Shown: one piece after another, positions 16,663-25,862 of the stretch
How positions within the stretch are numbered: the stretch's first letter is position 1
Layout: every line of letters starts with the position of its first letter
Assembly: GCA_965203575.1 (NCBI GenBank)
Contig: OZ241894.1
Location: forward strand, 3,596,001-3,660,000
DNA from: Aldehydirespirator sp965203575
Lineage (GTDB): Bacteria; Actinomycetota; Acidimicrobiia; Acidimicrobiales; Aldehydirespiratoraceae
Reading direction: 5' to 3'
Length of the DNA stretch: 64,000 nucleotides
Program-made: the position numbers and the translations under genes
The notes under the pieces: model-generated
The model's database searches: none
Seen by the model: only the letters and a program-made list of their open reading frames with translations
What the model was told of the DNA's origin: nothing

Positions 16663-18287
16663 TCGCTCACCAGCACGACGGTTGACTCGGCAGGCACGGA
16701 AATGGCGTCATGGGCCGAGCCGGCCAGACGGCTGCCTTCATGGCTGGCGAAGACGGGCTCCCATCCGGGGGATCCCAGACCGACCTCAGCGCGCCGGCCG
16801 GACAGGTTGGCGACCACGGTGATCGTGCCCCGCCGCAGGGCGGCGACCTCCGGATCTGCGGTCTCGACCCATTCGAGCGGCGCCCGCCACATGTCGGGAT
16901 GCCGCCGGCGCACGGCCAGCAGGCTGCGGTAGCGGTGCAGGGGCGAGTCTGGATCGGCCCGCTGCCCTTCGACGGTGTGTTCCGGCGGGCGGGGCTCTGA
17001 AGCTATCCACGGGTCGCCGGCGGAGAAGCCGTTGAAGGGGCCGCTGTCCCAGGGCATCGGTGTCCGGCACCCGTCCCGACCGCTGGTTGCGCCCGCGTTC
17101 CTGACCGACACCGGATCGTGGAAGCCGGCCCGCAGCACTCCGTCCGGCAGGGCGAGCTCCTCCCCCTGGAACAGGAAGGGGGTGCCCCCGAGGGCCATGA
17201 ACAGCGTCGAGACGGCCAGGGATCGCCGGACGCCGTCCTCGCCGCCGCCGAGACGGCTCACCGGCCGGGAACGGTCGTGGTTGCTCAGCACCCAGGACAT
17301 CCCCTGCGGCGCGGCGTCGTGCATGGCCCGCACCATCGTCAGCAGAGTCTCGGGCGCCCAGCCGAGGAAAGAGGCTTGCAGGAAGAAGGCCTGATCGAGC
17401 GCGCCGGGCTCGACGTAGCGGGCCATCCGGTCGGGCCAGGGCGCGTTGACCTCACCGAGGAGGAAGGCCTCCCGCGGTGCGCAGACCTCGTTCCAGCGCC
17501 GGAAGATCTCGACGTTCTCGGACTGGTCCATGTCGTAGCGGTGCTCGAAGGCGTAGAAGGCGTCGAAGGGGTCCATGCCGGGCACGACCGGCGCGATCTG
17601 GGGGTTGTCCCGCAGTCCGGCGTCCTTGACCAGGCCGTGGGCCACATCGACGCGGAAGCCGTCGACGCCGCGGTCCATCCACCACTCCAGGATCGAGTCG
17701 AACTCGTCCCGGACGGCGGGGTTGCGCCAGTTGAGGTCAGGCTGCTCGGGGAGGAAGAGATGGCACCAGTACTGGCCGGACGCCTCGTCGAGGGTCCAGG
17801 CCGGGCCCCCGAAGTGGCTGCGCCAGTTGTTGGGAGGGCCTCCATCGGATGCGGGGTCGGCCCAGATGTAGCGGTCACGGTCGGGTCCGTCCGGGTGGCG
17901 CCGGGCCCGGGCGAACCACTCGTGCTCGATCGAGGTGTGGTTGGGCACGATGTCGACCATGACCCGCAGGCTCCGGCGGTGCGCCTCGCTCACCAGGACG
18001 TCGAAGTCCTCGAGCGTTCCGTGGCGGGGCGACACCGCGCAGTAGTCGCTGACGTCGTAGCCATGGTCGTGGCCCGGCGACGGGTAGAAGGGCGTGAGCC
18101 ACACGGCGTCGACTCCCAGCCAGCTCAGATAGTCGAGCCGGCCGGTGATGCCCGCCAGGTCGCCCAGCCCGTCGCCGTTGGAGTCCGCGAAGGAGCGCAC
18201 GTAGATCTCATAGCCGACAGCCCCGCGCCACCAGGGCTCGGCCAGGTCGCGTCCAACGGTGGCCCGTTCCAGCGCGCTGCTCGTCAC
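16656..18287 (-). CDS. GH13 alpha-glucosidase / oligo-1,6-glucosidase-type enzyme
   Basis: A 543-residue alpha-amylase-family glycoside hydrolase. Catalytic residues: nucleophile Asp214 (GFRVDVAHG), acid/base Glu279 (LLGEVNAP) and transition-state Asp338 (LSNHDRSR); the N-terminal region I is DIVPNH. Relatives cleave alpha-glucosidic bonds of maltose, isomaltose, trehalose or sucrose in the cytoplasm. GTG 18287 is chosen because GGAGGT sits 7 bp upstream; an earlier TTG at 18293 is too near that site. A LacI-type operator lies immediately upstream and matches one before the sugar importer at 25844, so the enzyme likely processes the imported sugar. Confidence 0.9.
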   Translation of the reverse strand: MTSSALERATVGRDLAEPWWRGAVGYEIYVRSFADSNGDGLGDLAGITGRLDYLSWLGVDAVWLTPFYPSPGHDHGYDVSDYCAVSPRHGTLEDFDVLVSEAHRRSLRVMVDIVPNHTSIEHEWFARARRHPDGPDRDRYIWADPASDGGPPNNWRSHFGGPAWTLDEASGQYWCHLFLPEQPDLNWRNPAVRDEFDSILEWWMDRGVDGFRVDVAHGLVKDAGLRDNPQIAPVVPGMDPFDAFYAFEHRYDMDQSENVEIFRRWNEVCAPREAFLLGEVNAPWPDRMARYVEPGALDQAFFLQASFLGWAPETLLTMVRAMHDAAPQGMSWVLSNHDRSRPVSRLGGGEDGVRRSLAVSTLFMALGGTPFLFQGEELALPDGVLRAGFHDPVSVRNAGATSGRDGCRTPMPWDSGPFNGFSAGDPWIASEPRPPEHTVEGQRADPDSPLHRYRSLLAVRRRHPDMWRAPLEWVETADPEVAALRRGTITVVANLSGRRAEVGLGSPGWEPVFASHEGSRLAGSAHDAISVPAESTVVLVSDQ

Positions 18288-18300
18288 CCGCAATACCTCC

Positions 18301-18313
18301 GCAAACGTTTACA
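18301..18313. promoter_or_regulatory. LacI-family operator upstream of the glucosidase
   Basis: GCAAACGTTTACA, with palindromic core AAACGTTT, is identical over 13 bp to the site at 25863-25875. It lies 14 bp before the glucosidase start codon, overlapping the expected leader. Confidence 0.7.
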
Positions 18314-18362
18314 GTCCCGGCACTTTACAGATCGCGACAGCACTCGGGTAACCGGCGGTCCC

Positions 18363-19460
18363 TCAGACTGGATCGGGCGGCGCGAGGTGGCCGTGGTCGA
18401 GGCGGGGCAGGACGTGACGGCCGACCCGGTCGCACTCGCCCAGATGGGGGTACCCGGACAGGATGAACGCGTCGATACCGGCGCCGCGGTACTGCTCCAG
18501 CTTGGCCACCACCTCGTCGGGATCGCCGACGATGGCCGCGCCTGCGCCGGAACGGGCCCGGCCGATGCCGGTCCACAGACTGGCTTCGACGTAGCCGTCG
18601 CCGTCGCTCAGATCCCGCAGCTCGGCCTGCCTGCGCACCCCTACCGAGGCCGCATCGAGGGACCGGCCCCTGATGGCCGCGCCGACGGAGTCGTCGAGAC
18701 GGCTGACGAGCTCCGCGGCCGCGGCCCGGGCAGCCTCCGAGGTCTCCCGCACGATCACATGGCTGCGCAGGCCGTAGCGAAGGGTCCGGCCGTGGCGGGC
18801 AGCCCTGGACTTCATGTCGGCGACCGTGTCGGCGACGCCCGCCACCGTGTCCGGCCAGGTGAGGAAGACGTCGCACGCCTCGGCCGCGGTCTCCTTGGCC
18901 GCCTCGGAGAACCCGCCGAAGTAGAACAGCGGGCAGCGGCCCGACACGGTCGAGGCCCTGGGCGGATCGAGGGTCAGGTCGACGAACTCGCCGTGGAAGT
19001 CCACCGGCCGGCCGTCGAGCAGGGTGCGGAGCACGTGCATCCATTCCAGTGTGCGGCGGTATCTCGGAGCCGACTCCAACGATTCGCCGGGCATGTCGCT
19101 GGAGATGATGTTCACGGTGAGCCGCCCGCCGAGCATCCGGTCGATGGTGGCGATCTGCCGGGCCAACTGCGGCAGCCACAGCTCCCCCATCCGCACCGCG
19201 AGGAGCAGCCGCATGCGCTCGGTGAGGGGCGCGATCCCGGCCGCGAAGGCGGTGGCGTCAATCCCCAGCGTGTAGCCCGAGGGCAGCAGGATGTTGTCGA
19301 AGCCGTTGCGCTCGGCCGCGAGGGTGATGTCGCGGCAGTGCTCCCAGCTGCTGGCCAGGTCCGGGTCGGACACGCCCAGGTGCCGGTAGTCGTCGTCGCA
19401 CAGCGCTCCGAACCAGGCGACCTCCGCGGGTTCGGCTCGGTTCGTCCCGTCTCCGTTCAT
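18363..19460 (-). CDS. LLM-class flavin-dependent monooxygenase (SsuD-like)
   Basis: A 365-residue luciferase-like TIM-barrel monooxygenase, closest in pattern to alkanesulfonate monooxygenases: AVRMGELWLPQLARQIATID, GGRLTVNIISSD and FYFGGFSEAAKE. These enzymes use FMNH2 (or F420H2) and oxygen to cleave C-S or similar bonds. It starts at ATG 19460 overlapping the aldo-keto reductase stop (ATGA), so both are one transcript. The substrate is not evident; linkage to sugar genes may point to a sulfonated sugar or be incidental. Confidence 0.85.
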   Translation of the reverse strand: MNGDGTNRAEPAEVAWFGALCDDDYRHLGVSDPDLASSWEHCRDITLAAERNGFDNILLPSGYTLGIDATAFAAGIAPLTERMRLLLAVRMGELWLPQLARQIATIDRMLGGRLTVNIISSDMPGESLESAPRYRRTLEWMHVLRTLLDGRPVDFHGEFVDLTLDPPRASTVSGRCPLFYFGGFSEAAKETAAEACDVFLTWPDTVAGVADTVADMKSRAARHGRTLRYGLRSHVIVRETSEAARAAAAELVSRLDDSVGAAIRGRSLDAASVGVRRQAELRDLSDGDGYVEASLWTGIGRARSGAGAAIVGDPDEVVAKLEQYRGAGIDAFILSGYPHLGECDRVGRHVLPRLDHGHLAPPDPV

Positions 19461-20362
19461 GGCAGCCGTGCGCCCTCCGAGGCCTCGATCACGTCGTACA
19501 CGTCGCTGCGGTCGAGGTGCACGCCCGTCGCGCCGGCCAGATGAGCGAGCCGGCCGGGGCGCTGGGTGCCCAGCAGCGCCACCGGCCTGGACGGATGGGC
19601 CAGCACGAACGCCACCGCCAGCGTGGCCCGGTCGACGCCCTCGCGCTCGGCGAGGCGGTCGAGCACGGCCAGCAGCTCGGGCCGCACGCCGGAACCGTCG
19701 GCCAGGCGGCCTCCGCCCAGCGGGCTCCAGGCCAGCGGCAGCACCCCGTGGGCCATGCACAGGTCGAACGTGCCGTCGCGCAGGGGCGCCAGGCGCGCCG
19801 CGGAGTACTCGGGCTGGGAGCTGGCCAGTGGGAACGGCAGATGGGCGGCCAGAGCCTGGTGCTGAGCCGTGGTGAAGTTCGAGACGCCCACCTCGCGGAT
19901 CTTGCCCGCTGACTGGAGATCGCTTAGCGACTCGGCCAGTTCCGCGGGGTGGGTCAGCATGTCGGGGCGGTGGATCTGGTACAGGTCGATGACATCGGTG
20001 CGCAGGCGGCGAAGCGACGCCTCGCAAGCGGCGGTGATCGCGTCGCGGCCCGAGTTGTACGGGACTCCCGGGATGATGCCGCCCTTGGTGGCCAGCACCA
20101 TCCGGTCGCGCAGGTGCGGAGCGCCGGCCAGGATGCGGCCCAGGTTCTCCTCGGCCTCGCCGAAGGCCTTGCCGCCCCAGCCGAGCCCGTAGATGTCGGC
20201 GGTGTCGACCAGGTTCATGCCCAGGTCCAGCCCGGTCTCGACCACCGCCCTCAACTCGTCGTCGGGCCGGGCCAGCAGCCGCCAGCAGCCGACGCCGAGC
20301 GGCCCCACTTGGAAATCCCGGCCGAGCGGGCGACGATTGGGGTCTATGAGTCTTGATGTCAC
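19457..20362 (-). CDS. Aldo/keto reductase
   Basis: A 301-residue NADPH-dependent aldo/keto reductase with the catalytic tetrad visible as Asp and Tyr in NLVDTADIYGLG, Lys in VLATKGG and His in DLYQIHRPD. It probably reduces or oxidises a sugar or sugar-derived aldehyde in the cytoplasm. It starts at GTG 20362, is translationally coupled to the LLM monooxygenase, and is divergent from a Gfo/Idh/MocA dehydrogenase 73 bp away, which suggests a shared regulatory region for sugar oxidation. Confidence 0.87.
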   Translation of the reverse strand: MTSRLIDPNRRPLGRDFQVGPLGVGCWRLLARPDDELRAVVETGLDLGMNLVDTADIYGLGWGGKAFGEAEENLGRILAGAPHLRDRMVLATKGGIIPGVPYNSGRDAITAACEASLRRLRTDVIDLYQIHRPDMLTHPAELAESLSDLQSAGKIREVGVSNFTTAQHQALAAHLPFPLASSQPEYSAARLAPLRDGTFDLCMAHGVLPLAWSPLGGGRLADGSGVRPELLAVLDRLAEREGVDRATLAVAFVLAHPSRPVALLGTQRPGRLAHLAGATGVHLDRSDVYDVIEASEGARLP

Positions 20363-20435
20363 TCGGTTACTCCATCTTCGAGAGTCCCGACACCGGAAGT
20401 GCCGGACCGCGCCATGGCTGGGATAGGAGGGTCGG

Positions 20436-21521
20436 ATGAGCTGGTCTGAGCTGCGCTACGGCGTGATCGGCACCGGCATGATGGGCCGCGAGCACGTCGC
20501 CAACCTCTCGCACCTGCCCGGTGCCCGGGTGACGGCGCTGGCCGACCCCGATCCGGCCTCGCTCGCCGCGGCGTCTGCGCTCGCGCCGTGGGCGGCGCGG
20601 TTCAGCGACCATCGCGACCTCCTGGAGGCCGGCCTCTGCGACGCGCTGGTGATCGCCACGCCGAACATGACCCACGCGGCCGTGCTCGACGACGTTGTGG
20701 GCACCGGTCTGCACGTGCTGGTGGAGAAGCCCCTGTGCACCACCGTGGCCGATTGCCAGAGGGTTCTCGAGGCGGCCGCCGATCACCGGGGGCTGGTCTG
20801 GGTCGGTCTGGAGTACCGCTACATGGCGCCGTTCGCGCGCCTCATCGACGAGGTGAAGGCCGGCACCGCGGGCCGGGTGCGCATGGCGTCGCTGCGCGAG
20901 CACCGCTTCCCGTTCCTGGAGAAGGTCGGGGACTGGAACCGCTTCGCCGCCAACACCGGCGGCACGCTGGTGGAGAAGTGCTGCCACTTCTTCGACCTCA
21001 TGAACCAGGTCATGGCGGGCCGGCCCGAGCGGGTCTACGCGTCGGGCAGCCAGATGGTCAACCACCTCGATGAGCGCTACAACGGGAGCACGCCCGACAT
21101 CATCGACAGCGCCTACGTGGTCGTCGAATACGATGACGGCGCCCGCGCCCTGCTCGACCTGTGCATGTTCGCCGAGGCCACCCATGACCAGCAGGAGTTC
21201 GCGGTTATGGGCGACGAGGGCAAGATCGAGGCCTGCGTCCCCTCCGACGTCGTGCGGATCGGGATCAAGGGGACCCACGGGATCGGCAACGTGCGGACCG
21301 TCGCCGCGCCCAGCACGGCCGCCTACGAGGGCCTCCATCACGGCTCCAGCTACGTCGAGCATCAGCGCTTCCTCGAGGCGATCAACTCGCTCGACGCGGA
21401 CGGCCGAAGGGCGTCGTCGCAGGCCAGCCTCTCGGCCGGGATGCTGGCGGTGGCCATGGGCGTGGCCGGGAATAGGTCGATCACCACAGGAGCGCCGGTG
21501 CGGATAGCCGACGTGCTGTAG
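20436..21521 (+). CDS. Gfo/Idh/MocA-family oxidoreductase
   Basis: A 361-residue NAD(P)-dependent sugar or cyclitol dehydrogenase. The Rossmann motif YGVIGTGMMGREH is at the N-terminus, the conserved VEKPLCTT near residue 100, and the catalytic region GGTLVEKCCHFFDLMN. GGAGG lies 8 bp before ATG 20436. It ends 6 bp before the convergent stop of the ABC permease. The family oxidises myo-inositol, glucosides or related sugars; together with the aldo-keto reductase and importer a catabolic role for an unusual sugar is likely (inference). Confidence 0.88.
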   Translation: MSWSELRYGVIGTGMMGREHVANLSHLPGARVTALADPDPASLAAASALAPWAARFSDHRDLLEAGLCDALVIATPNMTHAAVLDDVVGTGLHVLVEKPLCTTVADCQRVLEAAADHRGLVWVGLEYRYMAPFARLIDEVKAGTAGRVRMASLREHRFPFLEKVGDWNRFAANTGGTLVEKCCHFFDLMNQVMAGRPERVYASGSQMVNHLDERYNGSTPDIIDSAYVVVEYDDGARALLDLCMFAEATHDQQEFAVMGDEGKIEACVPSDVVRIGIKGTHGIGNVRTVAAPSTAAYEGLHHGSSYVEHQRFLEAINSLDADGRRASSQASLSAGMLAVAMGVAGNRSITTGAPVRIADVL

Positions 21522-21527
21522 TTGTGA

Positions 21528-22463
21528 TCATCCCTTGACGGAGCCCGCCAGCAGGCCCCGCACGAAGTGCCGCTGGAGGCTGAAGAACACGATCAGCGGC
21601 ACCACCATGATCACGAACGCGGAGGCGAAGCGGAGCTGGAAGTTCTGGCCGCGCTCCCCCACCAGGTTCACCAGCGCGATGGTCATCGGCTCGTTCTCGT
21701 TGAGGAACACCGAGGCGATCAGGTAGTCGTTCCAGGTCCACAGGAACTGGAACACCGCGAACGCAGCCAGCGCGGGGCGGGCCAGAGGAACGACCAGCCG
21801 CCAGAAGATGGTGAAATGGCTGGCGCCGTCGATGCGGGCCGCCTCGAAGATGTCGCGGGGCAGCTGGCTGACGAAGTTGTGCAGCAGCAGCACGGCCAGC
21901 GGCAGACCGAACGCGGTGTGGGTGAGCCAGACCGCGGCCGCGGTGTTGGCGATGCCCACGTCGGGCAGCAGCGCCAGTGTCCAGTCGACGCCGGGGATGG
22001 TGAACCGGGCGCCGCCGTTGAAGAGTTGCAGAAGGGGCACGAACGCCATCTGGTTGGGCAGCGCGATCATCGACACCAGCCCGATGAACAGCCAGTTGCG
22101 GCCCCGGAAGTCCATCCAGGCGAACCCGTAGGCCGCGAAGGCCGCCACCGCGATGGGGATGATCGTGGCCGGCACGACGATGGCCACCGAGTTGAGGGCG
22201 AACTCCCACATCGACGGCTGGGCCGCGCTCTCGCGGAAGATGTCCCGGTAGTTCTGGAGCGTCAGGTTGTCGAGATCGTTCCAGGCGGTCCACCATCCCG
22301 ACGAGTCGATGTCGCGCACCTTGCGGAACGACGAGACGAACAGCCCGATGGTCGGCACCGTCCACACGACCACGATCAGCCACATCACCCAGGTGGGCGC
22401 CTCCGCGGCCAGGCGCCGCAGCCGGAGCCCGGTGGGCATCAGGGCGGTCTGCGGCGAGGTCAT
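21528..22463 (-). CDS. Carbohydrate ABC permease, MalG-type
   Basis: A 311-residue inner-membrane permease with six membrane segments and the EAA loop EAARIDGASHFTIFWRLVVP; it ends with the typical FVRGLLAGSVKG. It is the last gene of the importer operon (binding protein, MalF-type, MalG-type) transcribed leftward, 31 bp after the MalF-type gene. No ATP-binding subunit is encoded nearby, so the pair must use a shared MsmX/MsiK-like ATPase from elsewhere. Confidence 0.92.
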   Translation of the reverse strand: MTSPQTALMPTGLRLRRLAAEAPTWVMWLIVVVWTVPTIGLFVSSFRKVRDIDSSGWWTAWNDLDNLTLQNYRDIFRESAAQPSMWEFALNSVAIVVPATIIPIAVAAFAAYGFAWMDFRGRNWLFIGLVSMIALPNQMAFVPLLQLFNGGARFTIPGVDWTLALLPDVGIANTAAAVWLTHTAFGLPLAVLLLHNFVSQLPRDIFEAARIDGASHFTIFWRLVVPLARPALAAFAVFQFLWTWNDYLIASVFLNENEPMTIALVNLVGERGQNFQLRFASAFVIMVVPLIVFFSLQRHFVRGLLAGSVKG

Positions 22464-22494
22464 GAAGACCCTCTGAGCAGGGCGGGTGCCGAGG

Positions 22495-24117
22495 TCATGC
22501 CAGCTCTCGCTGGAGTCGCCGGATGTTGTAGATCATCACGGGCAGCACCAGGGCGAACAGCACGACCGCGAAGGCGCTGCTGGAGGTGAAGTTGCGGTCG
22601 CGGAGCTGGTCGAACATCTCGTTGGCCAGCACGTTGGTGCGGTTGGCGCCGTTGGTGGTGGCCTTGACCAGGTCGAAGACCTTGGTGACGATCACTATGA
22701 GGGTGGTGACCACCACGATGATGGTGGGCCTGATCTGGGGCATCACCACCCGCCAGAAGATCTGTGCCCGGCTTGCCCCGTCGACCTCGGCCGCCTCCGT
22801 GAGCTCCTCCGGCACGGCCCGGATGGCTGCGGCCAGCACGACCATGGCGAAGCCGGTCTGGATCCACACCATGATGAACATGATCCAGAAGTTGTTCCAG
22901 GGGATCATCGTGGCGTTGATGAAGAAGCCGCGGGGGGTGAAGCCGAGCCCCTGGAGGACAGCGTTGAACAGCCCGGTCTGGTTGCCCATGGGCTGCACCT
23001 CGTACATGAAGTCCCAGATGACGGCCGCCCCGACCATCGAGATGGCCATGGGCATGAAGATCAGGGTCTTGCCGATCCGCTCTCCCCGGGCCCGCTCGGC
23101 CAGCACGGCCAGCAGCAGGCCGAGGACGGTGGACAGTCCGGCCACCGTCACCACCCACCAGATGTTGTTCCAGACCACGCCCCGGAGGGTCGACAGCGCG
23201 CCGAACACGACCAGGATGGCCGCCGCGATCACCAGCGAGGACGCGGCCGGCGATCCCCAGTCGAGTTCCACCTCGCGGCCGCGGGCCCGCGCTGCGAGCC
23301 AGGCGGTCAGGATCAGCGCGGCGGCGACCACCGCGATCCACAGCGTGACCCGGCTTGACACGATCACGGTGAGCACGTCCATGATCTCGGAGCGGTTGGG
23401 CTCGCGCACCAGCGACTCGATGAACCCCACCGCTACGGCGACCACGAGCAGGGCCGCCACGACCTTGAATGCCCGCATCAGCCTGGTGGCCGCGGCCACC
23501 CTCGCCGACCCGCCGACGATGAGCGACGAGCTCGCCCACGCGGCCGCCGCGGCGACGACCGCGGCAGCCAGCCCGACTATGAAGAGCCGGCCGGTGAAGA
23601 TGGACGGCCACCCCTCGAAGGTGAAGAAGGTCCGGTTCGTGAAGATGTCGGTGTAGTGCTCGAGCGTGAAGCCGGGCTCGCGGCCCCGGGTTCCCTGCTT
23701 GAACGACAGGAACAGTGTGCGCAGGCCGGGGAGGACGAGCCCGCCGGCCACGAAGACCAGCGCCGGACCGACGAACACCCAGGGTCTGAGTCGCTCCTCC
23801 CAGTGCGAGCGCCGCGTCAGGGCCGGCTGGGCCAGCCTGCCGACTAGGGCTCCGACTGCCGCTCCCGCGATCAGGCCTGCAGCGATGAGCAGCCAACCCT
23901 CCTTGAGGGGGCCTCCCACGGCCGGGCCGCGGGGCAGCCAAGCGTTGTGCTGCACCACCGCGCCCGCGATCAGGCCCGCGAGCACGCCCAGCGAGGCTGT
24001 GAAGGCGGGCCAGCGGCTCCGGACACTGTCCACGGCGCGGTTCGCGCCGACGAACACCACCGCGGACACCAGGAGCGCCCCGGCGACGCTCACGAGCATG
24101 GTTACCAACTGGGCCAC
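22495..24117 (-). CDS. Carbohydrate ABC permease, MalF-type, with large membrane insertions
   Basis: At 540 residues this is far longer than the usual 290-320. An N-terminal extension of about 105 residues adds about three hydrophobic segments before the normal first helix (PWVFVGPALVFVAGG). A second insertion of about 135 residues after that helix adds some four more before the conserved core resumes at WWVVTVAGLSTVLGL. The core has the EAA loop EAAEVDGASRAQIFWRVVMP. GTG 24117 follows a G-rich ribosome site. The extra helices recall, but do not resemble in sequence, the extra N-terminal helices of enterobacterial MalF. Confidence 0.9.
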   Translation of the reverse strand: MAQLVTMLVSVAGALLVSAVVFVGANRAVDSVRSRWPAFTASLGVLAGLIAGAVVQHNAWLPRGPAVGGPLKEGWLLIAAGLIAGAAVGALVGRLAQPALTRRSHWEERLRPWVFVGPALVFVAGGLVLPGLRTLFLSFKQGTRGREPGFTLEHYTDIFTNRTFFTFEGWPSIFTGRLFIVGLAAAVVAAAAAWASSSLIVGGSARVAAATRLMRAFKVVAALLVVAVAVGFIESLVREPNRSEIMDVLTVIVSSRVTLWIAVVAAALILTAWLAARARGREVELDWGSPAASSLVIAAAILVVFGALSTLRGVVWNNIWWVVTVAGLSTVLGLLLAVLAERARGERIGKTLIFMPMAISMVGAAVIWDFMYEVQPMGNQTGLFNAVLQGLGFTPRGFFINATMIPWNNFWIMFIMVWIQTGFAMVVLAAAIRAVPEELTEAAEVDGASRAQIFWRVVMPQIRPTIIVVVTTLIVIVTKVFDLVKATTNGANRTNVLANEMFDQLRDRNFTSSSAFAVVLFALVLPVMIYNIRRLQRELA

Positions 24118-24163
24118 GGACCCCCCTGGGCTGCCGGTACCGGTGATCTATGTTGCCGGAGCG

Positions 24164-24194
24164 GGACGGGGGGCGCCATGTGCGCCCCCCGTCC
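24164..24194 (-). terminator. Strong hairpin between binding protein and permeases
   Basis: A perfect 13-bp stem (24164-24176 with 24182-24194, all G/C but two) closes on a 5-nt loop, directly after the binding-protein stop and before the MalF-type start. There is no T-tract, so it is more likely an mRNA stabiliser or attenuator that keeps binding-protein output above permease output than a full terminator. Confidence 0.65.
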
Positions 24195-24206
24195 GCTAAG
24201 CGGCTG

Positions 24207-25844
24207 TCAGGACGGCCAGGCGTCCTCGGTGTCGTCGGCGAACTCCTGAGCGGTCTTGGAGCCCGACACGTAGTCGGTGCCCGACCGCCAGAACTCGCCC
24301 GCTCCGACCTCGCCCGGCATCAGGTCGGAGGCGTCGAAGCGGAACGGGTTGGCGCTGACGAGGATCTCAGCGAGGGCCCGGTCGAACGAGGAGCTGTACA
24401 GCGACGTGTCATGGTCGCGGTTGGGCGACAGGAAGCCGCCCTTGTCCGACATGATGCGGGCGTTGGCGTACTCGGCCGTGCCGATGTACTCCAGCACCGC
24501 CAGGGTCTCGGGCTTGTCGGTGAAGGCCACGGCGTGGGTCCCCGCTCCGAGCACCACCGTGCCGAACTCGTCGCTGATGGTCGGCAGGTAGAACACGTTC
24601 ACGTCGCCGTCGGGACCGAGCGACGAAGCGCCGGCCTCGAGGTAGTGGGCGCCCGCGAAGTTGGCCTGGCGGTGCATCATGCACTCGCCGTTGAGGTGGG
24701 CTGCCGCCATCTCGCGGAAGCTGCGCTGGGAGATCAGGTCGCGGCCGCCGCTCACGTTGCCCTCCGCGAACCAGATGCTGCCGACGAACTCGGCCACCTC
24801 GACGACCCTGGGGTCGTTGAAGGGGATCTCGTGGCTGACCCACTGGTCGTAGACCGCGGGCCCGTGGAGGCGGAGCATCATGTCCTCCATCCAGTCGGTG
24901 AAGGCCCAGCCGGTGGCCGCGCCGGACTCGATGCCGACGCACCACGGGGTTTGGCCGTTGCCCTTCATCTGCTCCATGAGCGCCTCGAGCTCGGCCCAGG
25001 ACTGGGGGATCTCGTAGCCGTTGTCGGCGAAGCCCTGCGGGCTGTACCACACCAGGCTCTTCACGTCGCCCTTGTTGGGCACGCCGTAGACGTTGCCGCC
25101 GGTGGTGGCCAGGTCGAACCAGAACTGGTCGTAGGAGCCGCCGATGTTGGCCATGATCGAGTCGGGAATGGCGACCGCGTCGCCGGACTCGCCGAACTGG
25201 AGGATCCGGCCGGGCTGGGGGATTATGACGATGTCGGGCGGGTCGCCGGCCTCCACCGCCAGGTTCAGCTCGGTGGTGGCGTCGCGGGTGCCCGAGTACC
25301 GGACGACGATCCCGGTGCGCTCACGCAGTGGCTCGAAACCGGCCAGGAAGCCCTCGGCCTCCGACCCGGTCTCGGGACCGAGAATGGTGACGACGCTGCC
25401 GGCCAGGCTCATCTCCATCTCCTGCATCGCCGCCTCGGCCTCGGCTGCTCTGGCGGCAGCCGCCTCGGCCTCGGCCTGAGCCTCGGCCATCTGGGCCTCG
25501 AGTTCGGCGACGACCTCGGGGTCTACCGCCCCCTCGCCCTCGGCCATGGCGGCCGCGAGGGCTGCTTCGGCTTCGGCTGCTCTGGCGGCAGCCGCGTCGG
25601 CTTCGGCCTGCGCTTCAGCGGCCGCAGCCTCCGCAGCCTCCGCCTCAGCAGCCGCGGCAGCGGCTTCAGCGGCCGCAGCCTCCGCCTCGGCCTCAGCGGC
25701 GGCGGCGTCGGCCTCTGCGGCTGCAGCCGCAGCGTCGGCGGCACTGGTGTCCGCTACCGGCTCGTCGTCGCCGCATGCTGACGCCACGAGGGCGAGGCTG
25801 AGCAGCGCGCCGAGGATGAGCCATAGGCGCGAATGTGTCTTCAT
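24207..25844 (-). CDS. Sugar-binding lipoprotein with Ala/Glu-rich coiled-coil stalk
   Basis: A 545-residue ABC binding protein. The lipobox ASAC places the lipidated Cys at residue 24. Residues about 32-145 are almost only Ala and Glu with a few Asp/Gln/Arg in heptad-like spacing, predicting a long helical stalk; the sugar-binding (family 1-like) domain starts near SVVTILGPETGSEAEGF. ATG 25844 with GGAGG 6 bp upstream is the true start; an upstream in-frame start at 25898 would destroy the signal peptide. A LacI operator overlaps the transcription start. Expected to deliver an oligosaccharide or glucoside to the permeases downstream. Confidence 0.9.
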   Translation of the reverse strand: MKTHSRLWLILGALLSLALVASACGDDEPVADTSAADAAAAAAEADAAAAEAEAEAAAAEAAAAAAEAEAAEAAAAEAQAEADAAAARAAEAEAALAAAMAEGEGAVDPEVVAELEAQMAEAQAEAEAAAARAAEAEAAMQEMEMSLAGSVVTILGPETGSEAEGFLAGFEPLRERTGIVVRYSGTRDATTELNLAVEAGDPPDIVIIPQPGRILQFGESGDAVAIPDSIMANIGGSYDQFWFDLATTGGNVYGVPNKGDVKSLVWYSPQGFADNGYEIPQSWAELEALMEQMKGNGQTPWCVGIESGAATGWAFTDWMEDMMLRLHGPAVYDQWVSHEIPFNDPRVVEVAEFVGSIWFAEGNVSGGRDLISQRSFREMAAAHLNGECMMHRQANFAGAHYLEAGASSLGPDGDVNVFYLPTISDEFGTVVLGAGTHAVAFTDKPETLAVLEYIGTAEYANARIMSDKGGFLSPNRDHDTSLYSSSFDRALAEILVSANPFRFDASDLMPGEVGAGEFWRSGTDYVSGSKTAQEFADDTEDAWPS

Positions 25845-25862
25845 TTCTTCCCTCCCAGGGAT

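Noticed and set aside
17118..19544. Long plus-strand frame opposite the glucosidase and LLM genes
   Set aside because: No recognisable domain; it mirrors codon bias of the two real minus-strand genes.
25523..25770. Low-complexity Ala-rich tract treated as a sequencing artefact
   Set aside because: The frame stays open and consistent with mixed GCC/GCG/GAG codons and ends at a normal lipobox, so it is accepted as real, pending read support.
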